Assembly: GCF_002902945.1 (NCBI RefSeq)
Contig: NZ_CP026103.1
Span: 1,736,001 to 1,800,000, forward strand
Source of the DNA: Paraburkholderia caribensis
GTDB taxonomy: Bacteria > Pseudomonadota > Gammaproteobacteria > Burkholderiales > Burkholderiaceae
Length of the DNA: 64,000 nucleotides
Reading direction: 5' to 3'
Below are positions 17,508 through 25,916 of the stretch, piece by piece (positions within the stretch are counted from its first letter, which is position 1; every line of letters begins with the position of its first letter). The notes under the pieces were generated by a model. It made no database searches. It was not told the origin of the DNA and saw only the letters and a program-made list of their open reading frames with translations. The position numbers were made by a program, and so were the translations under genes.

Positions 17508-18374
17508 ATGTTTAAGAGTCGAGTGACAGGAACGGGACAACAGGCATCGCTGCCCGCCACGCATACCGGCACGAAAGACGATAAAGCGGCACTCGACAAT
17601 CAAACGCGACGGTCCGCTGCGCCGTCGCAATTCAGTCCGTTGCTCGCACGAAGAGGCAGCAGCAGTTCGATCTCGTCCGAGGGTTCGTCGTCGGGCGATA
17701 CCGAAGCGTCCGGCGACGAGTCGGACGTGGGCAGTCCCGCATCGTTTCGCCACGCGAGTTTCTCGACATCGGATTCGCGCGCGAGCTCGCCGACAGGCCG
17801 ATATTTCGAGAGCCACACGTCGTTGAGCGACTTCGTCAGCGAAGACTTCGAGAAGAGGCATCTCGCCGCGAGCGACGAAGAAGCGAAGACCAACGCCAGG
17901 CAGCGGCTCACCGGCAACTCCCGTCTGACAAACAGCACCGTGGTGGTGCTTTCCAGCGAGGACAGAAACACACTGCGCGACGAATTGAAGTTTCGAAACG
18001 AAACCGGCCACTTCAAAACGTGGCCGTCAGGCAAGATCGACGGCGTGGATCATCGGCTCGTCGCCACCGACCACAATCCGCCCAGCAAGCCCGGCAAGCC
18101 GGTCAAGGAAGGGCCAGTCGAGAACCTGACGTACCGGACCAATCATCCTTATCGGTTCTACAACATGAAGAAAGGCGATAGCGAACCTGTGGAAGACAGC
18201 GGCCATCTGCTCTACAACGTCACAGAAAATGGACATACGCGTGTCGCTTCGCATCTGACGGGAATCGATCCCGTCAACCTCGATGAAAACGGAAAGGCGA
18301 CTCCAAAACCCGGTTATGAGCAGTACACGACTACGCTCAAGCGAATGGATGACAAGAAACAGGCGGACGGTTGA
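17508..18374 (+). CDS. Unrecognised serine-rich protein, possible secreted effector
   Basis: 288 residues, no family recognised. Residues 1-130 are predicted disordered: rich in Ser, Gly, Asp and Glu, with Ser runs near residues 50-62 (R-G-S-S-S-S-I-S-S-E-G-S-S-S-G-D). The C-terminal half (about 140-280) is polar and looks folded, with a V-V-V-L-S-S strand and a Tyr/Asn-rich part (Y-R-T-N-H-P-Y-R-F-Y-N). No signal peptide or membrane segment. ATG 17508 sits seven bases after AGAGAGG. The gene is flanked by unrelated regulators and convergent with dgdR. Ser-rich disordered N-termini are typical of type III effectors, but I found no hrpII-type TTCG-N16-TTCG box upstream. Confidence 0.7.
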   Translation: MFKSRVTGTGQQASLPATHTGTKDDKAALDNQTRRSAAPSQFSPLLARRGSSSSISSEGSSSGDTEASGDESDVGSPASFRHASFSTSDSRASSPTGRYFESHTSLSDFVSEDFEKRHLAASDEEAKTNARQRLTGNSRLTNSTVVVLSSEDRNTLRDELKFRNETGHFKTWPSGKIDGVDHRLVATDHNPPSKPGKPVKEGPVENLTYRTNHPYRFYNMKKGDSEPVEDSGHLLYNVTENGHTRVASHLTGIDPVNLDENGKATPKPGYEQYTTTLKRMDDKKQADG

Positions 18375-18392
18375 ACGACAGCGCGCCGCCCA

Positions 18393-19250
18393 TCACAGCA
18401 CCGGCAGCATCAGGCGGATGTGCTCCGCAAACGCTGCCGTCAACAGCGACGGACGCGCCCTCGCGAACTTCAGCGAAACACCGATAGCAGGCAACGCCGG
18501 AAGCCCGGCATCGGCATTGAGCACGCTCAGATCGGCGGGCACCGCCGTCTGCGTCATGACGGCGAACGCCTGCCCCGAGCGAACCAGCGCGGTGAGACCC
18601 GCCAGACTGCTGCTCGCATACGCGATGCGGTAGGACCTGCCCGCGCGTTGCAGCGCTTCGCGGGCCGCGATGTGATCAAGCGTGTCCGGGTCGGAAAGCG
18701 CCAGCGGCAACGGTTCGAAATCCGCCGTGTCCAGCCCCGGATAACCAATCCAGACAAGTTGCTCGCGTCGAATGATGTCGTCGTGCGCGCCCCCTTCGGG
18801 CAACGAAATCATCGCGAGATCCACCGCGCGTTTCTCAAGCCGCTCCAGCAGCCGTGGCGTCGGCCCGCACACGACTTCGACCAACGCCTGCGGATGCTGG
18901 CTCGAAAACTGCCGCAACAAGGGCGGCAGGAACACGGCGGCGTAGTCGTCCGGACAACCGAAGCGGATCGTTCCCGACAGCCCCTTGCCGGATAGATCGG
19001 CCATCGCTTCATCGTGCAGCCGCAAGATACGTTGCGCGTGAATCAGCAGACGCTCGCCGGGATTCGTCAGCACCACGCCCCGGCCGGTACGCTGAAAGAG
19101 CGGCTGATCGACGATCTCTTCGAGCCGCTTCATCTGCTGGCTCAACGCCGACTGCGTTCGGCCGACCCGGCCGGCGGCGCGGCTGAACGCCCGTACCTCG
19201 GCGATCACGGCGAACGACCGCAACAAATCGATCTCCAGAGCAAGACTCAA
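18393..19250 (-). CDS. dgdR: DgdR, LysR-type regulator of dialkylglycine decarboxylase
   Basis: 285 residues with a LysR HTH (residues about 5-64; R-A-F-S-R-A-A-G-R-V-G-R-T-Q-S-A-L-S-Q-Q-M-K-R-L-E) and a C-terminal effector domain. It is divergent from dgdA, the arrangement described for Burkholderia cepacia, where DgdR represses dgdA and dialkylglycines such as 2-methylalanine relieve repression. The start is unusual: TTG at 19250 preceded by GAAGAGG at a plausible distance; no ATG fits the beginning of the HTH. The symbol rests on the adjoining dgdA. Confidence 0.85.
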   Translation of the reverse strand: MSLALEIDLLRSFAVIAEVRAFSRAAGRVGRTQSALSQQMKRLEEIVDQPLFQRTGRGVVLTNPGERLLIHAQRILRLHDEAMADLSGKGLSGTIRFGCPDDYAAVFLPPLLRQFSSQHPQALVEVVCGPTPRLLERLEKRAVDLAMISLPEGGAHDDIIRREQLVWIGYPGLDTADFEPLPLALSDPDTLDHIAAREALQRAGRSYRIAYASSSLAGLTALVRSGQAFAVMTQTAVPADLSVLNADAGLPALPAIGVSLKFARARPSLLTAAFAEHIRLMLPVL

Positions 19251-19354
19251 GATATTAGATCCTCTTCTATCTCACATTAAAACTATTCGATTCTATAAAA
19301 CCAGAGAGCCGCCTAGACTGCAAGCTATTCCCACCATCGGCGAGGAGAAGCACG
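19251..19354. promoter_or_regulatory. dgdR-dgdA divergent control region
   Basis: A 104-base A/T-rich intergenic region between the divergent start codons. It has A/T-rich half-sites such as ATTAGATCC and TTCTATCTC near dgdR and a LysR-like stretch toward dgdA. In the B. cepacia system DgdR binds here. I cannot place the exact sites or promoters. Confidence 0.5.
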
Positions 19355-20656
19355 GTGTCCAACAATAACGACGCAGCCTTCTGGCACAACGCCCGGCAAC
19401 ACCTGATCCGCTACGGCGGCACGTTCGAGCCGATGATCATCGAGCGCGCGCAGGGCAGCTTCGTCTATGACGCGGACGGCCGCGCGATCCTGGATTTCAC
19501 GTCGGGACAGATGAGCGCGGTGTTGGGGCACAGCCATCCCGAGATCGTGTCGGTGATCAGCGAGTACGCCGGCAAACTGGACCACCTGTTCAGCGGCATG
19601 CTCTCGCGCCCGGTCGTCGATCTGGCCACCCGGCTGGCCGACATCACGCCCGACGGACTCGACCGCGCGCTGCTGCTCAGCACGGGCGCGGAATCGAACG
19701 AAGCGGCCATTCGGATGGCGAAGCTCGTCACCGGGAAATACGAAATTGTCGGCTTTGCGCAGTCGTGGCACGGCATGACGGGCGCCGCCGCGTCCGCCAC
19801 CTATAGCGCGGGCCGCAAGGGCGTCGGTCCCGCTGCCGTCGGCTCGTTCGCCATCCCCGCGCCGTTTCTGTACCGGCCGCGTTTCGAGCGCGACGGCCAT
19901 TACGATTACCTCGCCGAACTCGACTATGCGTTCGATCTCATCGATCGTCAGTCGAGCGGCAATCTCGCGGCCTTCATCGCCGAGCCGATCCTCAGTTCGG
20001 GCGGCATCATCGAGCTTCCCGAAGGCTACATGGCGGCGCTCAAGCGCAAATGCGAAGAGCGCGGCATGCTGCTGATTCTCGACGAGGCGCAAACGGGCGT
20101 GGGCCGCACGGGCACGATGTTCGCCTGCCAGCGCGACGGCGTGACACCCGACATCCTCACGCTGTCGAAGACGCTCGGCGCCGGTTTGCCGCTCGCGGCC
20201 ATCGTGACGTCCGCGCAAATCGAAGAGCGCGCGCACGAACTCGGCTACCTGTTCTACACGACGCACGTCTCCGATCCGCTGCCTGCCGCAGTCGGTCTGC
20301 GCGTGCTCGACGTGGTTCAGCGCGAAGGGCTGGTGGCGCGGGCCAATGTGATGGGGGACCGGCTCAGGCGTGGGCTGCTGGATCTGATGGAGCGCTTCGA
20401 ATGCATCGGCGACGTGCGCGGGCGCGGCTTGCTGCTGGGCATGGAGATCGTCAAGGACCGCCGCACCAAGGAACCTGCCGACGGACTCGGCGCGAAGATC
20501 ACGCGCGAGTGCATGAATCTGGGGCTCAGCATGAACATCGTGCAGTTGCCCGGCATGGGCGGCGTGTTCCGGATCGCGCCGCCGTTGACAGTGCGCGAGG
20601 AAGAAATCGATCTGGGTCTGGAGTTGCTCGGGGAAGCTATCCGGCGCTCGGTGTAG
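19355..20656 (+). CDS. dgdA: 2,2-Dialkylglycine decarboxylase (PLP-dependent)
   Basis: 433 residues, class III aminotransferase fold. DgdA decarboxylates 2,2-dialkylglycines (for example 2-aminoisobutyrate) to CO2 and a ketone, then transfers the amino group to pyruvate. Residues known from the B. cepacia enzyme fall at the same numbers here: Gln52, Ser80, Trp138 and the PLP lysine Lys272 (T-L-S-K-T-L-G-A-G-L). Asp243 of L-D-E-A-Q pairs with the pyridine nitrogen. GTG start at 19355 with GAGGAG upstream. Regulated by the divergent dgdR. Confidence 0.95.
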   Translation: MSNNNDAAFWHNARQHLIRYGGTFEPMIIERAQGSFVYDADGRAILDFTSGQMSAVLGHSHPEIVSVISEYAGKLDHLFSGMLSRPVVDLATRLADITPDGLDRALLLSTGAESNEAAIRMAKLVTGKYEIVGFAQSWHGMTGAAASATYSAGRKGVGPAAVGSFAIPAPFLYRPRFERDGHYDYLAELDYAFDLIDRQSSGNLAAFIAEPILSSGGIIELPEGYMAALKRKCEERGMLLILDEAQTGVGRTGTMFACQRDGVTPDILTLSKTLGAGLPLAAIVTSAQIEERAHELGYLFYTTHVSDPLPAAVGLRVLDVVQREGLVARANVMGDRLRRGLLDLMERFECIGDVRGRGLLLGMEIVKDRRTKEPADGLGAKITRECMNLGLSMNIVQLPGMGGVFRIAPPLTVREEEIDLGLELLGEAIRRSV

Positions 20657-20679
20657 TCCGTCAGCGCGGGCAACGCGCG

Positions 20680-20892
20680 TCATACCACGCCGCCCACCCG
20701 AAACACCGCGACCTGCCGGGTCAGGTCGCGCGACTGTTCGTCGAGCAGTTGAGCGGCCGCGCTGGCCTGCTCGACGAGCGCCGCGTTCTGCTGCGTGATC
20801 GAATCCACCATGCCGAGCGCGGCATCCACCTGTTCAATCCCGGTGCGTTGTTCTTCGGCGTCGGCGGCGCTGCCGCTCATCATCTCCCTGAT
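20680..20892 (-). pseudogene. Methyl-accepting chemotaxis protein, C-terminal remnant
   Basis: About 70 codons match the end of MCP signalling domains: I-E-Q-V-D-A-A-L-G-M-V-D-S-I-T-Q-Q-N-A-A-L-V-E-Q-... followed by a coiled segment and A-V-F-R-V, the typical Burkholderia MCP tail. The ligand domain, membrane helices, HAMP and most of the cytoplasmic hairpin are gone. The upstream part of the frame runs into the end of the neighbouring LysR gene. It marks a deletion joint between dgdA and that gene. Confidence 0.8.
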
Positions 20893-20906
20893 ACGGCAAA
20901 TCTGGA

Positions 20907-21815
20907 TCACGTCATCGAAAATGCCGAAGAATCGCGGCCTTCCCGTTCGAGCCATGCACAAAACGTGATGACCAGTTCATCCGCAGACTTCGCGTCCGGC
21001 ACATACATGCAATAGCTGCGCGACGGCAAACGCGGATGATCGAACGGGATGACGAGCCGGCCCGCGGCGAGGTCGTCGGCGATCAGCGCGGTCGGCCCCA
21101 TTGCAATGCCGATGCCATCGACGGCAGCCTGCAGCGCGAGATAGAAGTGATCGAACGTGAGGTTGGCGGCGGGGACGAGTGCGGGCATCTCGACCTTCGT
21201 CAGCCAGTTCGGCCAGAGGCGCGGCAGACTCGACGTGTGCAGGAGCGTGTGCTGACGCAGATCGTCGAACGTCCGAAGGGGGATGCGTTCGAGCAGCGCC
21301 GGACTGCAGACGGGAATCCTTTCCTCGGAAAGGAACGGCCGCATCGTGTAGCCGTAAAACGTATCCGGCCCGCCACGGATGATCACGTCGTAAGTCCCTT
21401 TCAGGTTTTCCAGCGGTTCGTTCGACGTTTCCAGCGTCACGTCGATTTCCGGATGCGCGTCACGAAAGCGCGCGAGCCGCGGCACCAGCCAACGCAGCGT
21501 GAAGCTCGCCACGCCATTGACGGTCAGCGTGCGCGGCACCCGTCCCGCTACGCCATATCTCGCGGTGGCCTGCGCGAGCTGCTCGAACATCGGGCCAATC
21601 TCATCGAGGTAGGCCTTCGCGGCCGGTGTAAGCTCGACGCGCCGGTTGTGCCGCTCGAACAGCGGCGCGCCGAGCCACGCTTCGAGCAGACGCACCTGCT
21701 GGCTCACCGCGCCATGCGTGACGTGCAATTCCGCGGCGGCGTCCTTGAAGCTGCCCAACCGGCCGGCAGCCTCGAAAGCGCGCAACGCATTGAGCGGAGG
21801 CAAGGCTCGTTTCAT
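20907..21815 (-). CDS. LysR-family regulator (GcvA-like)
   Basis: 302 residues. HTH at residues about 8-66 (L-N-A-L-R-A-F-E-A-A-G-R-L-G-S-F-K-D-A-A-A-E-L-H-V-T-H-G-A-V-S-Q-Q), the GcvA/AmpR-type N-terminus, followed by a LysR effector domain with the D-V-I-I-R-G-G motif. The last residues look normal, so the gene appears intact although a decayed MCP fragment abuts its 3' end. It is divergent from the AEC transporter gene at 22057, its most likely target. Confidence 0.9.
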   Translation of the reverse strand: MKRALPPLNALRAFEAAGRLGSFKDAAAELHVTHGAVSQQVRLLEAWLGAPLFERHNRRVELTPAAKAYLDEIGPMFEQLAQATARYGVAGRVPRTLTVNGVASFTLRWLVPRLARFRDAHPEIDVTLETSNEPLENLKGTYDVIIRGGPDTFYGYTMRPFLSEERIPVCSPALLERIPLRTFDDLRQHTLLHTSSLPRLWPNWLTKVEMPALVPAANLTFDHFYLALQAAVDGIGIAMGPTALIADDLAAGRLVIPFDHPRLPSRSYCMYVPDAKSADELVITFCAWLEREGRDSSAFSMT

Positions 21816-21910
21816 TCGGGTTAGTTTATTTAGCGCGAATGGCCAATTTATCCCGTTTGCCCGGTCGTCACAAGATAGATATCCTCGTGTCAGATCACGG
21901 GGAGCGAACC

Positions 21911-22075
21911 ATGTCCGCAGGCGTCATGCTGCTCGTGCTGTTCGCCGCGTTGCTACTCTTTGGTCTAAAGGTTAGGATCGGCCCGGCACATCACCCGCGA
22001 AATCTTGCACACACAACTGCATCCGGACGTCCCATCTACGCAGGCGGAGCGCCATCATGCACATCGCAAGTCTGA
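21911..22075 (+). CDS. Possible small membrane peptide upstream of the AEC carrier
   Basis: A 54-codon frame preceded by GGGAGCG, beginning with a strongly hydrophobic segment (V-M-L-L-V-L-F-A-A-L-L-L-F-G-L) and a polar tail. It overlaps the start of the AEC gene by 19 bases. It could be a leader peptide or chance; the tail lacks coding character. Confidence 0.25.
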   Translation: MSAGVMLLVLFAALLLFGLKVRIGPAHHPRNLAHTTASGRPIYAGGAPSCTSQV

Positions 22076-22977
22076 TATTGCCGATCTTCGCGATCATCCT
22101 GACGGGCTGGGTGGCCCGCATATCGGGCTATCTGCCACACACGGTCGCGGGGCCGCTGATGCAGTTCGCCTACTACGTCGCGATGCCGGCGCTCGTCTTC
22201 CTGACCGTCGCCAAAGAGCCGCTCGAATCGCTGCTGGAGTGGCGCTTCCTCGCCGCGTTCGGCGCGGGCTCGCTGATCTGCTTCGCCGCCGCGCTCGTCG
22301 TCGCGCGCACCGTGTTGCACGCGAGCCTCGGCAAAAGCGCCATGCTCGGCGCAATCGTTTCAATGACCAACACGGGCTTCGTCGCGCTGCCCATTCTCAG
22401 AGCGCTGCAAGGTCAGCACGGCGTGCTCGCCGCAGCCGTCGCGACGGTGTTTGTGGGCGCAATCATGTTTCCCGCCCTCGTCGTGCTGCTCGAAGTCGAT
22501 CAGCAAACCGGTTCGCACAAGATGCGCGGCAGCGCGCTCGCCAAGCAGATCGGTACGAACCCGGTGATTCTCGCGACGATCCTCGGCTTGCTGTGGTCGG
22601 TCAGCGGGCTCACGCTGCCCGCGCCCGCCGTCACCTACCTCGGCATCCTCGGTGAAGCGTTGACGCCTTGCGCGCTGTTCGCCATCGGCCTCGACCTGTC
22701 GATCGACGAACTGCGCGGCCATCCGGGCCGCTACGCGTTGCTCGCGGCACTCAAGCTGATTGCGATGCCGCTCGTCGTGTATGGCCTGTGCGTAGCGGTC
22801 GGGCTGAACAGAACGACGACCCTCGCGGCAGTGATCTGCGCCGCCGTGCCGACGGCCAAGAGCGCCTACGTGCTTGCGGTCGAGTACGACGTCGAGAAGA
22901 CATCGACAGGCGCCGCCATTTCGACGACGACGCTGTTTTCGATCGTGACGCTGCTGGCGTGGCTCTACGTGCTTTAG
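22057..22977 (+). CDS. AEC-family (auxin efflux carrier-like) transporter
   Basis: 306 residues with about ten hydrophobic helices arranged as two five-helix halves, as in the AEC family (PF03547). Bacterial AEC proteins move malonate, malate or other small carboxylates. The family's conserved proline/asparagine segments are visible in helices 4-5 (V-S-M-T-N-T-G-F-V-A-L-P) and near the C-terminus (I-C-A-A-V-P-T-A-K-S-A-Y). Divergent from a LysR regulator and convergent with the DsbA-like gene. Confidence 0.88.
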   Translation: MHIASLILPIFAIILTGWVARISGYLPHTVAGPLMQFAYYVAMPALVFLTVAKEPLESLLEWRFLAAFGAGSLICFAAALVVARTVLHASLGKSAMLGAIVSMTNTGFVALPILRALQGQHGVLAAAVATVFVGAIMFPALVVLLEVDQQTGSHKMRGSALAKQIGTNPVILATILGLLWSVSGLTLPAPAVTYLGILGEALTPCALFAIGLDLSIDELRGHPGRYALLAALKLIAMPLVVYGLCVAVGLNRTTTLAAVICAAVPTAKSAYVLAVEYDVEKTSTGAAISTTTLFSIVTLLAWLYVL

Positions 22978-22990
22978 ATAGACGCCGCTG

Positions 22991-23623
22991 CTATGCGGCC
23001 AGTGACTCGAGCGCGCGGGTGACCTGCCCGGCCGTTGCATAGCCCGAGGTGAGCCGGCCAATCTTCCCGTCCACCTCGACGAACAACGACGGAAAGCCTT
23101 GCACGCCCAGGCGGCGCGTCAGAGCGAACTCCTGCTGCGCGGCATCGATTGCCTCGTCCGAGCTGAACACTTCGAAGAACGCATCGGCCGTCACGGCGAT
23201 GTCCTGCTCGGCGATCGCCTTCGCGCCGATTTCGGCGAGCACGTCGCCATCCGTCGTATCGAGTCCGTCGACGTAAAACGCGCGTTGAAACGCACGGAAC
23301 ACCTTCAGCAGATCGACGCCGGGCGCCACCATCCGCGCCGCCACGACAGCGCGGCAAACCGGCTCCGTATCGTAGACAAAGTCCTTGCGCGCCATCAGCG
23401 CTTCGCGGTTGAACTCCGCGCCGCTCATCTGCTCGACGCGCGCCCAATGCGTGAGCCTGAACTGTTTCGCCGCGTCGTCGAGCACCTGGGTCGATCCCGC
23501 CGCCATGCCGCCCACGACCACCTGCACGTCGAGATCCGGCATGCTTTGCGCAATCGCGCTCATTTCCTTGCCGAAGCCATAGCACCACGAGCACATCGGG
23601 TCGCCGACAAATATCAGTTTCAT
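22991..23623 (-). CDS. DsbA-family protein (FrnE / DsbA-like oxidoreductase)
   Basis: 210 residues. The thioredoxin-type active site is C-S-W-C in D-P-M-C-S-W-C-Y-G-F-G near residue 10, and the helical insertion and cis-Pro loop (R-L-G-V-Q-G-F-P-S-L-F-V-E-V) are present. No signal peptide, so it acts in the cytosol and belongs to the FrnE/2-hydroxychromene isomerase-like branch, not to periplasmic DsbA. ATG 23623 was taken because homologous proteins start just before the first strand; ATG 23635 is possible. Confidence 0.87.
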   Translation of the reverse strand: MKLIFVGDPMCSWCYGFGKEMSAIAQSMPDLDVQVVVGGMAAGSTQVLDDAAKQFRLTHWARVEQMSGAEFNREALMARKDFVYDTEPVCRAVVAARMVAPGVDLLKVFRAFQRAFYVDGLDTTDGDVLAEIGAKAIAEQDIAVTADAFFEVFSSDEAIDAAQQEFALTRRLGVQGFPSLFVEVDGKIGRLTSGYATAGQVTRALESLAA

Positions 23624-23781
23624 ACGCTGTTCCATTCTCATCTGATCGGGCGCGGCCCGGCGGACCGCGCGTATCAGTCGGCGACGCATCGCCGACGCAC
23701 GGGCCGACTATACGTTCGACGCGCGAAGACATGAACGGCGTACGACTCACATCACTCTTTACACGGTGTAAGTCCGCAGGC

Positions 23782-24513
23782 TCAGAAAAACGCAATGTCG
23801 TAGCCGAAACGCGATGCGGCGCTCACGATATGCCGCCCCATGAGTTCGCGCGCAGCAGCGGCATCCTTGTCGATGAACGCCTGAATCAGCGTCTCGTGCT
23901 CCGCGCGCGCCGTATTGGGGATCTTGCCGAACATCGGCCCTTGCCGCGCGAAGTTGGCCGCGATCAGCGGGCGCATCGGTTCGAGCACGATGCGGATCAT
24001 CGCGGCGAGGTAGTCGTTGCCCGACGCGGCCGCCACCGCGCGATGGAAGTCGAGATCCGCGTTGACGGTGTCAGACGTCGGCGCGCCTTCGTAACGCATC
24101 CGTTCGACGGCTGCCTGAATCGGCTTCAGCCTGCGCGGCGTCATGTGCACGGCGGCGAGCGCGGCGGCCTGACTCTCCAGCACGGCCCGCACTTCGAACA
24201 TGTTGCGGATCGTATCGTCGCCTTCCAGCAGTTGCGAACTCACCGGCTGCAGCGGTTCGGACGGCTGGCGCGCCGCCGCGACGAATGCACCGATTCCCTG
24301 GCGCGACTCGATCAGGCCTTGCGCGCGCAGGCTCGCAATCGCCTCGCGAACCACGTTGCGGCTGACGCCGAAGTTCTCGGAAAGAAAGTGCTCGGTAGGC
24401 AGACGGTCGCCGGGCTTTAGCCGCCCGAATGCGATCTCGTCGCTCAGCGAGCGTGTGATGTGTTCCGCGAGATGGGGCCGCCGTTCGACGCGCCGCACGT
24501 TGAGTTCGCTCAT
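23782..24513 (-). CDS. GntR-family regulator, FadR subfamily
   Basis: 243 residues. Winged helix at residues about 15-80 (L-K-P-G-D-R-L-P-T-E-H-F-L-S-E-N-F-G-V-S-R-N-V-V-R-E-A) and an all-helical FCD ligand domain with the D-x-x-F-H metal/ligand motif (D-L-D-F-H-R-A-V). It is divergent from the enolase-superfamily gene and AEC carrier; the FCD domain usually binds sugar acids or dicarboxylates. It is the probable regulator of that operon. Confidence 0.92.
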   Translation of the reverse strand: MSELNVRRVERRPHLAEHITRSLSDEIAFGRLKPGDRLPTEHFLSENFGVSRNVVREAIASLRAQGLIESRQGIGAFVAAARQPSEPLQPVSSQLLEGDDTIRNMFEVRAVLESQAAALAAVHMTPRRLKPIQAAVERMRYEGAPTSDTVNADLDFHRAVAAASGNDYLAAMIRIVLEPMRPLIAANFARQGPMFGKIPNTARAEHETLIQAFIDKDAAAARELMGRHIVSAASRFGYDIAFF

Positions 24514-24663
24514 GGTCGTGTAGGGGCTGTTCCTTGTCTTCTTATTCTACATCTGGACGCAAACGCCGACCCTGGCCGCGCGCGGAGCTTTACCCGTCAA
24601 TACCCCGCGGCCTTGTCATCACGCCCTATGTTGCATGCCGCGCTCAAGTGATTTGCACAAAAG

Positions 24664-24676
24664 GAACAACTTGTTC
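24664..24676. promoter_or_regulatory. Candidate FadR/GntR operator
   Basis: A 13-bp palindrome GAACAA-c-TTGTTC about 90 bases upstream of the enolase-superfamily gene and 150 bases from the divergent GntR gene. The core TTGTNNNACAA-like shape is typical of FadR-subfamily operators. The 24514-24766 region holds no gene. Confidence 0.5.
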
Positions 24677-24766
24677 ACTTGAAGGACAACAGGATGTCTC
24701 ATACCATGCAAAACATACGGCGGGCTTTCGCCGGCCCGCCCCGCAACCCGATCGAGGTACGTCCAG

Positions 24767-25873
24767 ATGAAAATTGCCAGCATCGAAACCCTTCCCCTGC
24801 GCATTCCCTTTACGACGGGCGGACCGTCGGCGGGCGGCGTGTGGGGTCCCAAAGACCTGCAAGTGGTCGACTCCCTCGTCGTCAAGGTCACCACGGACGA
24901 CGGCACGGTCGGCTGGGGCGAAACCTTCGGCTTCACGGCGATTCCGGCCGTGAAGCGCGTCATCGACGGGATGCTTGCGCCTGAGCTGATTGGCCGCGAC
25001 GTCGCGTTGCGCGAGAAGTCGATGGTCGAGTTGCAGAAGAAATTCCACGTATTCGGCCGCAGCGGCGCGTTTATCTATGGCCTGTCGGCAATCGATATCG
25101 CGCTGTGGGACATCGCGGGCAAGGTTGCAAACCAGCCGGTTCATCAACTGCTGGGCGGCGCCGAGGCGACGTCGCTGGCGTGCTACGCGAGCCTGATCCG
25201 TTACGCCGACCCGGAACTGGTCGCGCGCAACGTGCGGCGCGCGGTGGAAAGCGGCTACCGGCATCTGAAGCTTCATGAAGTCACGGTCGAAACCGTGCGC
25301 GCCGCACGCGAAGCGGCGGGCCCCGACATCGAGATCACGCTCGACGTCAATTGCCCGTGGACGGTCCGCGAAGCGCTCGACATGACCGCGCAATTCCGCC
25401 CGTTCAATCTGCGCTGGATCGAAGAGCCCGTGTGGCCGCCTGAAAACTACGCGGGTCTCGCCACGGTGCGCAAGCAAGGTGGCATTCCTGTCGCGGCGGG
25501 CGAAAACGCGTCGACGCTGATGGACTTCCAGCATCTGCTCGAAGCCGGTGCCGTCGATTTCATCCAGCCCAGCCCCGCGAAGATGGGCGGCATCACCGAA
25601 CTGCAAAAGGTCTTTGCGTTGGCGAATGCGCACAACGTGACCGTGATGGTTCACACCTTCTACGACGGCCCCGGCCTGCTCGCGAGCGTGCACGCCAGCG
25701 CGGCCCTGGGCGGCCCGAAGTCGCTGATCGAATGGCGCTACTTCGATCTGGAAGCGCAGCTCTATGGCGACGCCATCATTCCGCGCAATGGCCGCATCGA
25801 CGTGCCGCAAGGCCCCGGCCTCGGCATCGAGCCGAACCCCGATGTGATCCGCGACTATCGCATCGACCTTTGA
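24767..25873 (+). CDS. Mandelate racemase / muconate lactonizing enzyme family protein (enolase superfamily)
   Basis: 368 residues: N-terminal capping domain, then a TIM barrel. Metal ligands are seen as D in I-T-L-D-V-N, E in W-I-E-E-P and E in A-A-G-E-N-A. The second-strand motif is K-L-H instead of K-x-K, and the position of the mandelate racemase Asp in the Asp-His dyad reads Ser (Q-P-S-P-A-K-M-G-G), while a His follows in M-V-H-T-F-Y. So acid/base residues are unlike the textbook subgroups. With the FadR-type regulator and the AEC carrier it probably handles a sugar acid or other carboxylate. Confidence 0.9.
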   Translation: MKIASIETLPLRIPFTTGGPSAGGVWGPKDLQVVDSLVVKVTTDDGTVGWGETFGFTAIPAVKRVIDGMLAPELIGRDVALREKSMVELQKKFHVFGRSGAFIYGLSAIDIALWDIAGKVANQPVHQLLGGAEATSLACYASLIRYADPELVARNVRRAVESGYRHLKLHEVTVETVRAAREAAGPDIEITLDVNCPWTVREALDMTAQFRPFNLRWIEEPVWPPENYAGLATVRKQGGIPVAAGENASTLMDFQHLLEAGAVDFIQPSPAKMGGITELQKVFALANAHNVTVMVHTFYDGPGLLASVHASAALGGPKSLIEWRYFDLEAQLYGDAIIPRNGRIDVPQGPGLGIEPNPDVIRDYRIDL

Positions 25874-25916
25874 ACGAACCGCTACGGCATCGCATAACAA
25901 AACTTGGAGTCAGGAG

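Noticed and set aside
19325..20683. A 452-codon minus-strand frame opposite dgdA
   Set aside because: Antisense shadow of dgdA.
24644..25900. A 418-codon minus-strand frame opposite the enolase-superfamily gene
   Set aside because: Antisense shadow with no recognisable domain.
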